Below are positions 54,534 to 63,454 of a stretch of DNA of 64,000 nt, one piece after another. The stretch lies in assembly GCA_041397775.1 (NCBI GenBank), contig JAWKWB010000004.1, forward strand, positions 310,001 to 374,000, written 5' to 3'. Position 1 is the first letter of the stretch. Every line of letters begins with the position of its first letter. The translations under genes were made by a program, and so were the position numbers. This DNA comes from Ga0077555 sp041397775. Lineage in GTDB: Bacteria; Pseudomonadota; Alphaproteobacteria; Rhizobiales; Hyphomicrobiaceae. The notes below the pieces were generated by a model. It saw only the letters and a program-made list of their open reading frames with translations. It had not been told where the DNA came from and did no database searches.

Positions 54534-55193
54534 ATGACCGATTACGCAACGCAGCGCAAATCGATGGTCGATTCGCAGGTTCGGCCGAGCGACGTGACCG
54601 ACCGCGCCATTCCGCGGGCGATGCTGGAGGTGCCGCGCCACGAGTTCGTTGCAGAGGCGCTGCGCGGGATCGCCTACATGGACGACGACCTGCGCGTGTC
54701 GGACGGGAATGGTGCCGGGCGCTTCCTGCTGGCGCCACGGGTTCTGTCCAAGATGATGCAGCACCTCGAGATCGCGCCGGGCAATCGCGTTCTCGATGTG
54801 GCATGCGCGACGGGCTATTCCACCGCCGTACTGGCGCATCTGGGTGCGCGCGTGGTGGCGCTCGAGTGTGACGCGGGGCTGGCGGAGCAATGCCGTGCCG
54901 CACTCGCGGGGACGAAAGACGTGCAGGTGGTGACGGGGCCGCTCCGGGACGGCGCTGCCATGCAGGGCCCCTACGATGCCATCCTGATCAACGGGGCCGT
55001 CGCCGATATTCCCGCGGGGCTCCGCGATCAGCTGAAGGACGGCGGGCGTCTCGTGGCCGTCGAAGTTCGCGGTGGTGTCGGCAAGGCCGTGCTGTGGAAG
55101 CGGACGGGTACGCGATTCGACAGCCGCGAGTTGTTCGACGCCAGCGCGCCGATGCTGCCGGGCTTCGAGCCGAAGCGGGAATTCGTGTTCTAA
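54534..55193 (+). CDS. Protein-L-isoaspartate O-methyltransferase family protein
   Basis: 219 residues. It has a PCMT-type N-terminal helix and RHEFVAEALRGIAYMDDDL, a motif I VLDVACATGYSTAVLA, VVALECDAGLAEQC and DAILINGAVADIP. The family repairs isoaspartyl residues in ageing proteins by methylation with SAM. Motif I reads VACATG rather than the usual IGTGSG, and the protein belongs to the alphaproteobacterial PcmA-like group often found before an outer-membrane efflux gene, which is missing here. ATG 54534 was chosen because the fold begins with DYATQRKSMVDSQVRP. Confidence 0.85.
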   Translation: MTDYATQRKSMVDSQVRPSDVTDRAIPRAMLEVPRHEFVAEALRGIAYMDDDLRVSDGNGAGRFLLAPRVLSKMMQHLEIAPGNRVLDVACATGYSTAVLAHLGARVVALECDAGLAEQCRAALAGTKDVQVVTGPLRDGAAMQGPYDAILINGAVADIPAGLRDQLKDGGRLVAVEVRGGVGKAVLWKRTGTRFDSRELFDASAPMLPGFEPKREFVF

Positions 55194-55372
55194 GGCGGGA
55201 CGCCGGTCCGTCGCGCCGGCATCGAAAGCGAAGAGATTACGGCGCGTTTCGCACGAGACGGCCACGACGATCGGCGCGGTCGTGAAATTCGTTGCGTGAG
55301 GGTCGCCAGTAGCTCTTGCCAGGGGTTGGCAATGTAGCTATAGAACCGCACCACCGCCTGCACGGCAGGCTC

Positions 55373-55447
55373 GGGCGCGTAGCTCAGCGGTAGAGCACTA
55401 CCTTGACATGGTAGGGGTCACAGGTTCGATCCCTGTCGCGCCCACCA
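55373..55447 (+). tRNA. tRNA-Val (anticodon GAC)
   Basis: The 75-base sequence folds as a tRNA: acceptor GGGCGCG pairs with CGCGCCC, the D arm is AGCTC-AGCGGTA-GAGC, the anticodon stem CTACC/GGTAG holds loop TTGACAT with anticodon GAC, and the T arm contains GGTTCGATCC. The 3' end is encoded as ACCA. It reads the valine codons GUC and GUU. It stands alone; no integrase or attachment-site duplication is visible in the window. Confidence 0.96.
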
Positions 55448-55685
55448 TGACGAACGAGAGGTTGCCGCCCTCTTCCGCCGGATGGCGGGACATCCCCTAG
55501 AGAAATATCGAAATCGCTTGGGGCGCCCGGATCGCTCGCGGCTCTTCAGCATCCTTGCGCGGCGCCGGCGATGGTGCGATCAGCATTAACGAGATCGTTG
55601 GGCCACATTCGACACATTTCGAACATTTGATGATGCTTGGCTCTCCATCTCATTGAAAAGCACTCAACGGACCTTGGGGGTTGTC

Positions 55686-56237
55686 ATGTTCTCGCGTAGC
55701 CCGGCGGAGCCTAAGCCCAACGGCGGTGGCTCGCCACTCGATGCGTTCCGCTCGCTTCACGGCAGCAATCTGCCGCCGCCTCCGCCCTCCCCGACCGGCG
55801 CCGCGAATGCGGGGCCTGCGCAGGCCCAGAACATTCCCCCGCCACAACACACCCCGCGTCCCTCGAACCTCGGCGCTGTCGCTGTCGGCTCGCTGATCGG
55901 CAACGACCTGACGATCGTGGGCCAAGGGCTCCGGATCATGTCCAAGGGCACCCTGCAGGTGGACGGCAAGGTGGACGGCGACGTGGTGGGCAAAGAGGTA
56001 GTCGTCGGCAGCAGCGGCGTCGTGACGGGCGTCGTGCAGGGCGAGAGCGTGATCGTACGTGGCCAGGTGCACGGGACGATCAAAGGCGTTCGTGTCACGC
56101 TGCAGTCGACGTCGCAGGTGGAAGGCGACATCCATCAGATCGAACTGACGATGGAGCATGGCGCGCAGCTCGAAGGCCGCGTGCGCCGGGCCAAGGACGC
56201 CTCGGAGCTACTGCCCGAGACGATCATCGCGGGATGA
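55686..56237 (+). CDS. Bactofilin-family cytoskeletal protein
   Basis: 183 residues. A Pro-rich, disordered N-terminal part (NLPPPPPSPTG, QNIPPPQHTPRPS) is followed by the bactofilin beta-helix at ~70-170, with short repeating turns SKGTLQVDGKVDGDVVGKEVVVGSSGVVTG and VIVRGQVHGTIKG. Bactofilins form membrane-associated filaments that organise cell-wall enzymes. The ATG at 55686 is taken because it starts directly after CTTGGGGG; an upstream in-frame start is less likely. It may cooperate with peptidoglycan enzymes, but none is adjacent. Confidence 0.88.
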   Translation: MFSRSPAEPKPNGGGSPLDAFRSLHGSNLPPPPPSPTGAANAGPAQAQNIPPPQHTPRPSNLGAVAVGSLIGNDLTIVGQGLRIMSKGTLQVDGKVDGDVVGKEVVVGSSGVVTGVVQGESVIVRGQVHGTIKGVRVTLQSTSQVEGDIHQIELTMEHGAQLEGRVRRAKDASELLPETIIAG

Positions 56238-56317
56238 GGCAACCGGGCGCCGCGCCCCTCGCCTCGAAGGGCGCGTGATCGGCCGGGGCGGAATGGAGCG
56301 ACGCGATGCAGCGGGGC

Positions 56318-56539
56318 TCAGTAGGCCTCGCGATCCTCTTCGTCGAGCGTGGGTTTGCGGGGCCGCTCGCCGGTATTCTTGGGCATCAGGACAACCCACA
56401 GCAGCAGCGGTGGCATCAGGAAGCACCACGCCGCCCAGGCGGAATGGTCGCGCCGCTTCGCATAGGCGACGACGCCACCCACGACCGACGAGACGATCGC
56501 GATCGCGCCCCATACGGCGATAATCTGGATCGCGCTCAT
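56318..56539 (-). CDS. Small membrane protein with two hydrophobic helices
   Basis: 73 residues. Two hydrophobic segments (about 4-26 and 34-53) are separated by the positively charged loop AYAKRRDHSA, then a basic and acidic C-terminal tail ending DEEDREAY. It resembles small DUF-type alphaproteobacterial inner-membrane proteins with a phospholipase-D-N-like pattern. The ATG at 56539 follows GGAGCGAGGC on the coding strand. It converges with the bactofilin gene. No function can be given. Confidence 0.6.
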   Translation of the reverse strand: MSAIQIIAVWGAIAIVSSVVGGVVAYAKRRDHSAWAAWCFLMPPLLLWVVLMPKNTGERPRKPTLDEEDREAY

Positions 56540-56706
56540 GCCTCGCTCCAAGTTACAGGTTGCCGGCGGCGTCTCACTGTCGGCGCCGCCGTGGCGGCCC
56601 GTCCGGCCGCCTGTCACGCTGGGCCCAAATTGAGCCGGGCGTATGGCGTACGTCCACCGATCCTGCTGCGGAGGGTTGACGCCGGCCAGCGCGCCGCCCC
56701 GAAACG

Positions 56707-58809
56707 CTACTTCAATACCACGAGCGCATCGGCGGCGGCCAAACCCTTGCCCTGCTCGCGCACGAAGATCGGGTTGATATCCATTTCCTTCAGTCGGCTG
56801 CCGAGAGCGGCGGCCATGACGGAGACATCGACCAGGGTTTGCGCGAGCGCGGCCTTGTCGGCGGCCGGCTTGCCGCGATAGCCATCGAACAGCTTGGCAC
56901 CGCGCAATTCGGCGATCATGTCCTTGGCCGTCTCGAGATCGAACGGTGCGATGCGGAAGGTCACGTCCTTGAGCACCTCGGTCAGGATGCCGCCGAGCCC
57001 CAGCACGACGGTGGGCCCGAAGCCCTCGTCGTTGACGACGCCGATTAGCACCTCGAGGCCCGACGCCATCTCGGAGACGAGCACGCCGTCGATACGTGCA
57101 TCGGCCTTGTAGCGGCGTCCATTGGCGATCACCTCGTCCGCCGCCTTCGGCAGGTCTGCGGCTGCGACGCCGAGCGCGACGCCACCTGCTTCAGTCTTGT
57201 GGGCAATGTCGCGCGAGACGATCTTGACGGCGAACGGGCCTGTCAATTCCTTCGCGGCCGCGGCGACATCGGTACCGGCGGGTACGAGGACCTCGCGTGT
57301 CATGGGAACGCCGAACCTCGTCAGGACGGCCTTGCTCTCGACCTCCGACAAGGTCACGGCCCCGTCGGGCAGCGTCACGCCTTGCGGCATCCGCACCTCG
57401 GGTGCGTTGCGCGCGAGCAGGCGCCGCCGGTCCTCGGCGAACTTGGCCAGGGTGGCGGCCGCCTTGGCGCCACGGGCGGGCGTCTGGATCATGGGGATGC
57501 CATTATCGGTGAAGATCTTCCAGGCTTCTTCCGAGCGCGATTTTCGGCCCGACCACACGACCTGCACGGGCTTGTCGGTCTTGGCGGCGGCCGCGGCGAT
57601 GGCGGTCGCGCAATTCTTGGCGCCCTGGCCCGGCAAGGACGCGAGCAGTAGGGAGAGCTGGTCGATGCCGGGATCGGCGAGAACGATGTCGAGCGTCTGC
57701 GTGAAGAGCTCGGGCTGGTTGATGACGCCCGCGGTGGTGTCGGCGGGATTATCCGCGGAGCCGAACGCGGGAATGATCTTGGCGAGCGCTGCGACGGTCG
57801 CTTCGGAGAAGCTCGGCAACGACAGGCCCTCCTTCACGGCCCGGTCGGCAAAGACGATGCCGGAGCCGCCGGAGATCGACAGCACGCCGATGGAGCGCCC
57901 GGCCGGCCAGCGCCTGGCGGCGGCAACCTTGGCGAAGTCGGAGATCTCCTCGACATCCTGCACCTCGATCAGGCCCGATTGGCGGAAGGCCGCGCGATAG
58001 AGATCGTAGTTGCCGGTCATGTTGGCGGTGTGGGACGCGGCAGCCTTGGTGCCGGCCTCGGTCTGCGCGCCCTTCCAGATCAGGACGGGTTTGGCCGTCT
58101 CGAGTGACTTGCGGCCGACATCGAGCAGGGCGCGGGCATCCGGCGTGCCCTCGATGTAGGCAAAGGCCAGCGAGGTGCCGGGGTCGTCGAGGAATTCCGA
58201 CAGCAGCTCGGGCATGGCGATGTTGGTCTCGTTGCCCGTCGAGACGACGTGGCGGAAGCCGATGCCCTGGGCCTCCGCGAGGTTGACGACGGCGTAGCCG
58301 AAACCGCCCGACTGGAAGGCGCACGAGACGGAGCCCTGCGTCAGCTCCGGCTCGTTGGCGATGGAGCCGAACACGCACCACATGCGCGACGGCGTGGAGA
58401 GGGCGCCCTGGCAATTCGGACCGATGGCGCGAACGCCGGTTTCGAGGCACACGCGCTGCAATTCGTCTTCGAGCTTGCGGCCTTCAGGGCCACCCTCGCG
58501 GAAGCCGGCGGTGAGGATGATGGCAAAGGGGATCTTGGCAGCGCCGCAGTCGCGGATAGCGGCGGGGACGCTCGCGGCGGGAACCGCGACCACCGCCAGA
58601 TCGACGGGTTGCCCGATTGCGGCAGCGGTCGGGTAGCACGTCTGCCCGTGCAGTTCCTGATAGCGGGGATTGACGAGGTAGACGGGGCCCTTGAAGCCCG
58701 AATTCTTGTTGGCCTGTATCGGCTGGCCGGAGATGCGCGTGAGATCCTGCGAAGCGCCGATGACGGCAATGGCGCGCGGAGAGAAAAGGCGCTCGAACGT
58801 CGTGGACAT
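56707..58809 (-). CDS. Acetate--CoA ligase (ADP/NDP-forming) family protein
   Basis: 700 residues. The order is CoA-binding domain (FSPRAIAVIGASQDLTRI at the N-terminus), succinyl-CoA-ligase-like domain with the phospho-His region, then an ATP-grasp domain at the C-terminus (GVALGVAAADL, VLGLGGILTEVLKDVTFRIAP, DINPIFV). It reversibly forms acyl-CoA with NDP-forming rather than AMP-forming chemistry. It lies 190 bases after the 3-hydroxyacyl-CoA dehydrogenase gene on the same strand. With the oxidoreductase at 50637 it may process aryl- or branched acyl groups. Substrate unknown. Confidence 0.88.
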   Translation of the reverse strand: MSTTFERLFSPRAIAVIGASQDLTRISGQPIQANKNSGFKGPVYLVNPRYQELHGQTCYPTAAAIGQPVDLAVVAVPAASVPAAIRDCGAAKIPFAIILTAGFREGGPEGRKLEDELQRVCLETGVRAIGPNCQGALSTPSRMWCVFGSIANEPELTQGSVSCAFQSGGFGYAVVNLAEAQGIGFRHVVSTGNETNIAMPELLSEFLDDPGTSLAFAYIEGTPDARALLDVGRKSLETAKPVLIWKGAQTEAGTKAAASHTANMTGNYDLYRAAFRQSGLIEVQDVEEISDFAKVAAARRWPAGRSIGVLSISGGSGIVFADRAVKEGLSLPSFSEATVAALAKIIPAFGSADNPADTTAGVINQPELFTQTLDIVLADPGIDQLSLLLASLPGQGAKNCATAIAAAAAKTDKPVQVVWSGRKSRSEEAWKIFTDNGIPMIQTPARGAKAAATLAKFAEDRRRLLARNAPEVRMPQGVTLPDGAVTLSEVESKAVLTRFGVPMTREVLVPAGTDVAAAAKELTGPFAVKIVSRDIAHKTEAGGVALGVAAADLPKAADEVIANGRRYKADARIDGVLVSEMASGLEVLIGVVNDEGFGPTVVLGLGGILTEVLKDVTFRIAPFDLETAKDMIAELRGAKLFDGYRGKPAADKAALAQTLVDVSVMAAALGSRLKEMDINPIFVREQGKGLAAADALVVLK

Positions 58810-58999
58810 GGGGCTCGTTTCCTCGTGAGACGCTTGTCTTCCTGGCAGTCGTTCCCGCGCTTCTTGGTGAGCGTTCGGGCTAATTCGTGCGCCGCGCGCG
58901 GCAGGACATGCCTCGCTTGGGTCGCTCCTGCCGTTGCATCCGGCGCGGTGGGGCGCAGGCGCAACGGCAGCCTCGTGTTCAGGGCGGGCGTGGCGCGAA

Positions 59000-60541
59000 T
59001 TAGCGCGCCTTGCCCTCGGGTGCGCTCAGCGGCAGCCCCAGCATGACGCGGCGCTTGAGCCATGCGGAGGGGCGATAGCGTGGCTCCTTGTAGAACGCCT
59101 GCAGGCGCTCCAGGATGAAGAGCACGCGCTTTGGTCCGATGCGGTCGCCCCACTCGATGGGGCCGAACGGGTAGCCGAGGCCGAGCTTGGCGCCCTTGTC
59201 GATGTCGCCGGGCACGCCGACGCCACGCTGGGCGACGTTGCAGCCGACATTGACGATGGCGGCCACCGCGCGCTGGGCGACGAAGCCGGGGCTGTCGTTG
59301 ATGACGATGACGGACTGGCCGTCGTGTCCCATCAGCCCGTGCGCCATGTCGCGGTATTCCGGCGCCGTCGCCGGTGACACCATGACGGTGCGCGGTCCCT
59401 TGAGGCCGAACAGCACATCGACGGCCACGGCGCGGGCGCCGTCGTACTTCAGTTCGGCGACGGCGGTGGTCAGGTCGTAGCCGACGGGCGTGATGACGAT
59501 AAGCGCGTCCTTGCTGGGCGAGGCGCCCGTCTCGATCTCGACGCCGGTGCCCTTCAGGTAGTCGAGCAGCGGGGCCTGGAGATCCTGGTTGTGGTCGGAC
59601 GGGCGCACCCACACGGATTTCGGACGGATGGCCGGCGTCGCCTTCTGCAGCGGCTCGACCTTCTTGCCGTCCTTGTAGGTGTACCAGCCCGAGCCGGTCT
59701 TCTGGCCATAGAGGCCACCGGAAGCGCGCAAGGCCATCAGCGGGGTCGGCGCGTAAGCGGGCTCGTGGAAGAACTGCTCGTACATGGAGGCCATGGCGGC
59801 ATTGCCGACATCGATGCCGACCATGTCGCTGAGCGTGAACGGCCCCATGCGGAAGCCCGGCGCGCCGGTCAGGATGCGGTCGATCTCGTCGATGCTGGCG
59901 ATGCCCTCCTGCAGGATGCGCTGCGTTTCGGGACCCAGGCCGCGGCCGATGTGGTTGACGAGGAAGCCGGGGCTGTCGACGCAGAGCACAGGCTCGCGTG
60001 TCATGCGGCGGCCGATGGCCATCAGTGCATCGGAGACCCATTGCGCCGTCTTCAGGCCGGGGATGATCTCCACCAGGCGCATGAGAGGCACAGGGTTGAA
60101 GAAGTGCATGCCGCCGCAGCGCTCGGGGTGCCTGGTGCGCGCGGCAATGGCCGTGACGGGCAGCGAAGACGTGTTGGAGGCGAGGATCACCTCGGGCCCG
60201 CAGATCGCGTCGAGGCGCTCGAAGAGGTCCTGCTTGATGTCCAGGCGCTCGAACACGGCTTCGACCACCACGTCGGCCTTGGCAACGGCATCGAGGTCGC
60301 TGGCGACGGAGATGTTGTCGATGGCGGCCTGGGCGGCGTCCGCCGACATCTGGCCCTTCTCGACGTTGCGCTGCAGCATCTTGGCGACGAAATCCTTCGC
60401 CGCCTGGGCGCCGCCGGGCTTCTCGTCGTAGGCGATCACTTTCATGCCGCCGGCAGCGGACACCTGTACGATGCCGCGCCCCATCGTGCCTGTGCCGATC
60501 ACCGCGACCACGAGGCCGGGTTTATTCGCGTCGAAAGCCAT
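59000..60541 (-). CDS. 3-hydroxyacyl-CoA dehydrogenase
   Basis: 513 residues. The NAD motif VIGTGTMGRGIV starts at about residue 14; HFFNPVPLMRLVEIIPG and DSPGFLVNHIGRGL mark the catalytic domain, followed by two HCDH C-terminal domains, the second recognisable from SPGFVAQRAVAAIVNVG and PFGPIEWGDRIG. The size is that of PaaH-like enzymes (3-hydroxyadipyl-CoA dehydrogenase of phenylacetate degradation), longer than fatty-acid dehydrogenases. No other paa genes are in the window, so the substrate stays open. It is upstream of the acyl-CoA ligase on the same strand. Confidence 0.9.
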   Translation of the reverse strand: MAFDANKPGLVVAVIGTGTMGRGIVQVSAAGGMKVIAYDEKPGGAQAAKDFVAKMLQRNVEKGQMSADAAQAAIDNISVASDLDAVAKADVVVEAVFERLDIKQDLFERLDAICGPEVILASNTSSLPVTAIAARTRHPERCGGMHFFNPVPLMRLVEIIPGLKTAQWVSDALMAIGRRMTREPVLCVDSPGFLVNHIGRGLGPETQRILQEGIASIDEIDRILTGAPGFRMGPFTLSDMVGIDVGNAAMASMYEQFFHEPAYAPTPLMALRASGGLYGQKTGSGWYTYKDGKKVEPLQKATPAIRPKSVWVRPSDHNQDLQAPLLDYLKGTGVEIETGASPSKDALIVITPVGYDLTTAVAELKYDGARAVAVDVLFGLKGPRTVMVSPATAPEYRDMAHGLMGHDGQSVIVINDSPGFVAQRAVAAIVNVGCNVAQRGVGVPGDIDKGAKLGLGYPFGPIEWGDRIGPKRVLFILERLQAFYKEPRYRPSAWLKRRVMLGLPLSAPEGKAR

Positions 60542-60671
60542 GCGTCTCCTCCAGAGGCCACCGTCGTGGCCGTGTTCGTCATGCGTGACGACAAATTAGG
60601 GGGAGCGCGGGGCGCCCGCAACCAATGGGTGGCGCAAGGTGCATTCGCCGCAGGCATTGCATGGCGGCGTA

Positions 60672-61295
60672 TCAGGCAGCCCGTGTCTCGAGCCCGCCCT
60701 TGCGCTCGATGAAGGCCGCCACCGCGTCGAGGCCCTCGCCCGTGCGCAGGTTGGTGAAGACGAAGGGGCGCTCGCCACGCATGCGCCGCGCATCGCGGTC
60801 CATCACCTGCAGGTCGGCGCCGACATGGGGGGCAAGGTCCGTCTTGTTGATGACGAGCAGGTCGGAGCGGGTGATGCCGGGGCCGCCCTTGCGGGGGATC
60901 TTCTCGCCCTGGGCGACGTCGATGACGTAGATCGTGAGATCGGCGAGTTCGGGCGAAAACGTCGCTGCGAGGTTGTCGCCGCCCGATTCCAGGAGAATGA
61001 GGTCGAGCTCGGGGAATTTCGCGCGCATCGTGTCGATGGCGGCGAGGTTGATCGAGCAGTCCTCGCGAATGGCGGTGTGCGGGCAGCCGCCGGTCTCCAC
61101 GCCCATGATGCGTTCGAGCGGAAGGGCCTGCATGCGCATCAGGATCTCCGCGTCCTCCTTCGTGTAGATGTCGTTGGTGATGGCGCAGATGTCGTAGACG
61201 TCGCGGAACTTGCGCGACAGGGCGGCGGTGAGCGTGGTCTTGCCGGAGCCGACTGGGCCGCCGATGCCGACGCGGAGAGGGCCATGCGTGCTCAT
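60672..61295 (-). CDS. ureG: Urease accessory GTPase UreG
   Basis: 207 residues, standard size. The P-loop GPVGSGKT is at 13-20; VETGGCPHTAIREDCSINL carries the nickel-binding Cys-x-His, followed by ESGGDNLAATF and NKTDLA for guanine. UreG hydrolyses GTP to deliver nickel to urease with UreD, UreE and UreF. The ATG at 61295 overlaps the ureF stop (ATGA), as usual for translationally coupled urease accessory genes. It is the last urease gene of the operon in the window. Confidence 0.97.
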   Translation of the reverse strand: MSTHGPLRVGIGGPVGSGKTTLTAALSRKFRDVYDICAITNDIYTKEDAEILMRMQALPLERIMGVETGGCPHTAIREDCSINLAAIDTMRAKFPELDLILLESGGDNLAATFSPELADLTIYVIDVAQGEKIPRKGGPGITRSDLLVINKTDLAPHVGADLQVMDRDARRMRGERPFVFTNLRTGEGLDAVAAFIERKGGLETRAA

Positions 61296-61995
61296 GAGCG
61301 AAATAGCCTCGTGTGCTGGGTTTCGTGGAGGAGGGAGGCGAGGTCCGAGCGGAAGGCGGCAGCGCCCAGATCGTCGAGCGTGGCGGATAGGCAGCGGGTC
61401 GCTGCCTCGTCGAGCGCCGGCAGCAGCGCGGCGATGACGCGCTGCCCGTCGGTCTGTCCGATGACGGACAGGCGGATCGCGGCGGAGGCCAGATTGGAGA
61501 CGAAGGCGATGGCGTAGGCGCGCAGCGTGTCGGCGAGTGGGACGAGGTGCCCGGCGGCAGCGGCGCCGAGCGCGACGGGGTAGCCGACCGGCCAGCCCTC
61601 GAGCTTCGCGGTTGCCGCGCACGGCCAGGAGGCCTCGATCTGCGCGAGGAAGGAAGCCCTCACTGCGTCGCCTCCAGGCGCTCGGCGGATGGCTGCATGG
61701 CGGCGGACGCGACGGCATCGCCAAGGAGGGCATCGTCGCCAATGGTGATGGCGCGCCAGGCGGTGGCCGCGAGGATCAGGTCGTTTCGCAGGCTGCCGTG
61801 CGCGACGAGATCGGCTAGCCAGGCTTCGAGCGTGGGGCGGTCCAGCACCCAGCCACGCTCCACCGCCGCCTCGAGACCGTGGCTATAGGCGAAGGCGCCG
61901 ACCGGGAACGACGGCGACAGCCAGATCTGAAGCAGCGCCTGGGCCGCAAGGGCGGGCTCGCTGCCGGCATGGGGGATGTCGCTTCCGTCGTGCAT
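61292..61995 (-). pseudogene. ureF: Urease accessory protein UreF, split in two frames
   Basis: The N-terminal half (61660-61995) reads MHDGSDIPHAG...SPSFPVGAFAYSHGLEAAVERGW, a clear UreF motif, and stops after RLEATQ. The C-terminal half (61292-61663) begins in another frame RASFLAQIEASWP, then GYPVALG and SNLASAAIRLSVIGQTDGQ, the rest of UreF. Alignment to the family needs one extra base at the join (about 61660). The two frames overlap as GTGA, so translational coupling of two fragments is also possible. UreF is a GTPase-activating-like partner of UreG in nickel loading. A single-base sequence error is the simplest explanation. Confidence 0.85.
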
Positions 61996-62013
61996 GAGGC
62001 TCCGGTGCGCGGA

Positions 62014-62589
62014 TCAGCGCGCGGCTTTGGGCTTGCGCCTGGTCGCCGGCTTTGCCGCGGGCGCGTGGGGAGGATCGCCGTGGTCGTGATCGTGGCTGTG
62101 CGCGTGGTCGTGCGCATGCCCGTGGCCGTGATGGTGGCCCTTGGCGAGCGGCCCCTTGCCGCCGTAGGCGCCGCCTTCCGGCTCGAAGGGGCGGCGCACC
62201 TTGTGGACGTGCGCGCCCAGGCCGACCACCATCTCCTCGAGCACGTGATCTGGTTGGATGTAGAGCGCGCCCTTGGCTATTTCGGCGGGCGTATGGCGGT
62301 TGCCGATGTGCCAGGCGATGCGGGCCAGCGCCTGCGCATCGTGGGCGTGGATCTCCAGCAGATCCTCCGGTGCTGCGACGACCTTGACGAGGACGCCGTT
62401 GGAGAGTTCCAGCGCATCGCCATCGGCGAGATAGGTGGCTTCGGCCAGATCGAGAAGGAATTCGTGGCCCCGGTCGGTGGCAAGGGCGACGCGACGGCGA
62501 TAGCGCTGCTCGCGCTCCAGCGTGATGCTGTCGATGGTGATGCGGCGGCCGAGCTCGGCGCGGGGGATGACCTTGGTTGCCTGAAGCAT
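62014..62589 (-). CDS. ureE: Urease accessory protein UreE (nickel chaperone)
   Basis: 191 residues from the ATG at 62589, the family start (MLQATKVI). The peptide-binding N-terminal domain and ferredoxin-like C-terminal domain are present (IHAHDAQALARIAWHIGNRH and HVLEEMVVGLGAHV). The tail is very His- and Asp-rich, with alternating HGH, HDH and HSH, the nickel store, then a basic Ala/Lys end. It donates nickel to the UreG/F/D complex. It lies 13 bases after the membrane-protein gene and 18 bases before ureF. Confidence 0.95.
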   Translation of the reverse strand: MLQATKVIPRAELGRRITIDSITLEREQRYRRRVALATDRGHEFLLDLAEATYLADGDALELSNGVLVKVVAAPEDLLEIHAHDAQALARIAWHIGNRHTPAEIAKGALYIQPDHVLEEMVVGLGAHVHKVRRPFEPEGGAYGGKGPLAKGHHHGHGHAHDHAHSHDHDHGDPPHAPAAKPATRRKPKAAR

Positions 62590-62602
62590 GGCGGGGGTGG
62601 TC

Positions 62603-63112
62603 CTAGCTGGTCGCGCCGTCGGGCGCGCTGGCGGGAAGGGCTTGGCGGGCGACGAGCCAGGCACCGGTTGCCGCGAGCACGTGCGTTGCGCTCAAGACGA
62701 GAACGATTCCGGCATCGGAGGTCCAGCCCGAAGGTGCAGCACCTGGTGCGGGCGGGCGCGGCGCCTGGACGCCGGCGTAAGCAATCGCCGCGCCCAGGGC
62801 CACGGCGCCGCTGATGGGGCCGATCCAGGCGGATTTCCGCTGCGTCACCCCGTAGATCGCGCTGGCGACCGCACCCGCCAGGGCGGCGGATGCCGCCCCG
62901 ACGAAATGGGCAAAGAACAGCCCGTAAAGAAGGAAAAACGGCAAGACCAGCAACGTTCCACTGCGTGGTTCGCTCGCCAGCCCCAAAGCCGTCATCCCGA
63001 CTGCGAAGACGACGAGACCGATGAGGGGACCGAGCCCGACGAAGATGAGCATGATCCAGGAGACGCGCGCGAGCCGTCCCTGGATCCTTCGTGTGTGGGG
63101 CACGTCCTGCAT
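62603..63112 (-). CDS. Hypothetical membrane protein within the urease operon
   Basis: 169 residues with four hydrophobic segments: about 18-41 (WIMLIFVGLGPLIGLVVFAVG), 53-75, 78-115 (with a short polar break) and 134-160. It has no His/Cys cluster that would suggest nickel transport. Its tight spacing (10 bases after the monooxygenase gene and 13 before ureE) places it in the urease transcript. I do not recognise a family; a permease-like or protective role for urease is only a guess. Confidence 0.6.
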   Translation of the reverse strand: MQDVPHTRRIQGRLARVSWIMLIFVGLGPLIGLVVFAVGMTALGLASEPRSGTLLVLPFFLLYGLFFAHFVGAASAALAGAVASAIYGVTQRKSAWIGPISGAVALGAAIAYAGVQAPRPPAPGAAPSGWTSDAGIVLVLSATHVLAATGAWLVARQALPASAPDGATS

Positions 63113-63122
63113 CGGGACCGGC

Positions 63123-63419
63123 TCACATCTTGTCGACCTTGGCCGGCTCGATGATCTCGACGACGCGGCTCGCCACGTGGTCGCTCGATGCGGCCCGCCA
63201 GGCCTTGATGTGGTCGGACTTGGCGTGTGCGGCGAGGTCCTCGCGGCTCTCCCAACGCTCGACGAAGGTGAGCAGGTCGGGATTGTCCGCGCTCACATTG
63301 AGATCGTAGAAGATGCAGCCCTTCTCCTGGCGCGTCGCCGCGATACAGGGCTTGGCGGCCGCCAGCACCTTGTCGCGCGTGCCGGGCTTCAGGTTCATGG
63401 TTGCGATGACGTAGATCAT
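63123..63419 (-). CDS. Antibiotic biosynthesis monooxygenase (ABM) domain protein, putative quinol monooxygenase
   Basis: 98 residues with the ABM/YgiN fold pattern: IYVIATMNLKPGTRDKVLAAAKP, RQEKGCIFYDLNVSADNPDLLTFVERWESREDLAAHAKSDHI, in the typical order, with the conserved Glu-Arg-Trp and His near the C-terminal half. Such small dimers oxidise quinols or act on reactive aldehydes. It lies between ureC and the membrane-protein gene inside the urease operon, where it is not expected. ATG 63419; an upstream in-frame start is less likely. Confidence 0.8.
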   Translation of the reverse strand: MIYVIATMNLKPGTRDKVLAAAKPCIAATRQEKGCIFYDLNVSADNPDLLTFVERWESREDLAAHAKSDHIKAWRAASSDHVASRVVEIIEPAKVDKM

Positions 63420-63454
63420 GAGGCGTGTCTCCCAAGTGCGAGGCGGCTCGTTGG

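Noticed and set aside
55373..55447. tRNA-Val as an integration site of a mobile island
   Set aside because: No integrase, no duplicated tRNA 3' end and no change in base composition next to it.
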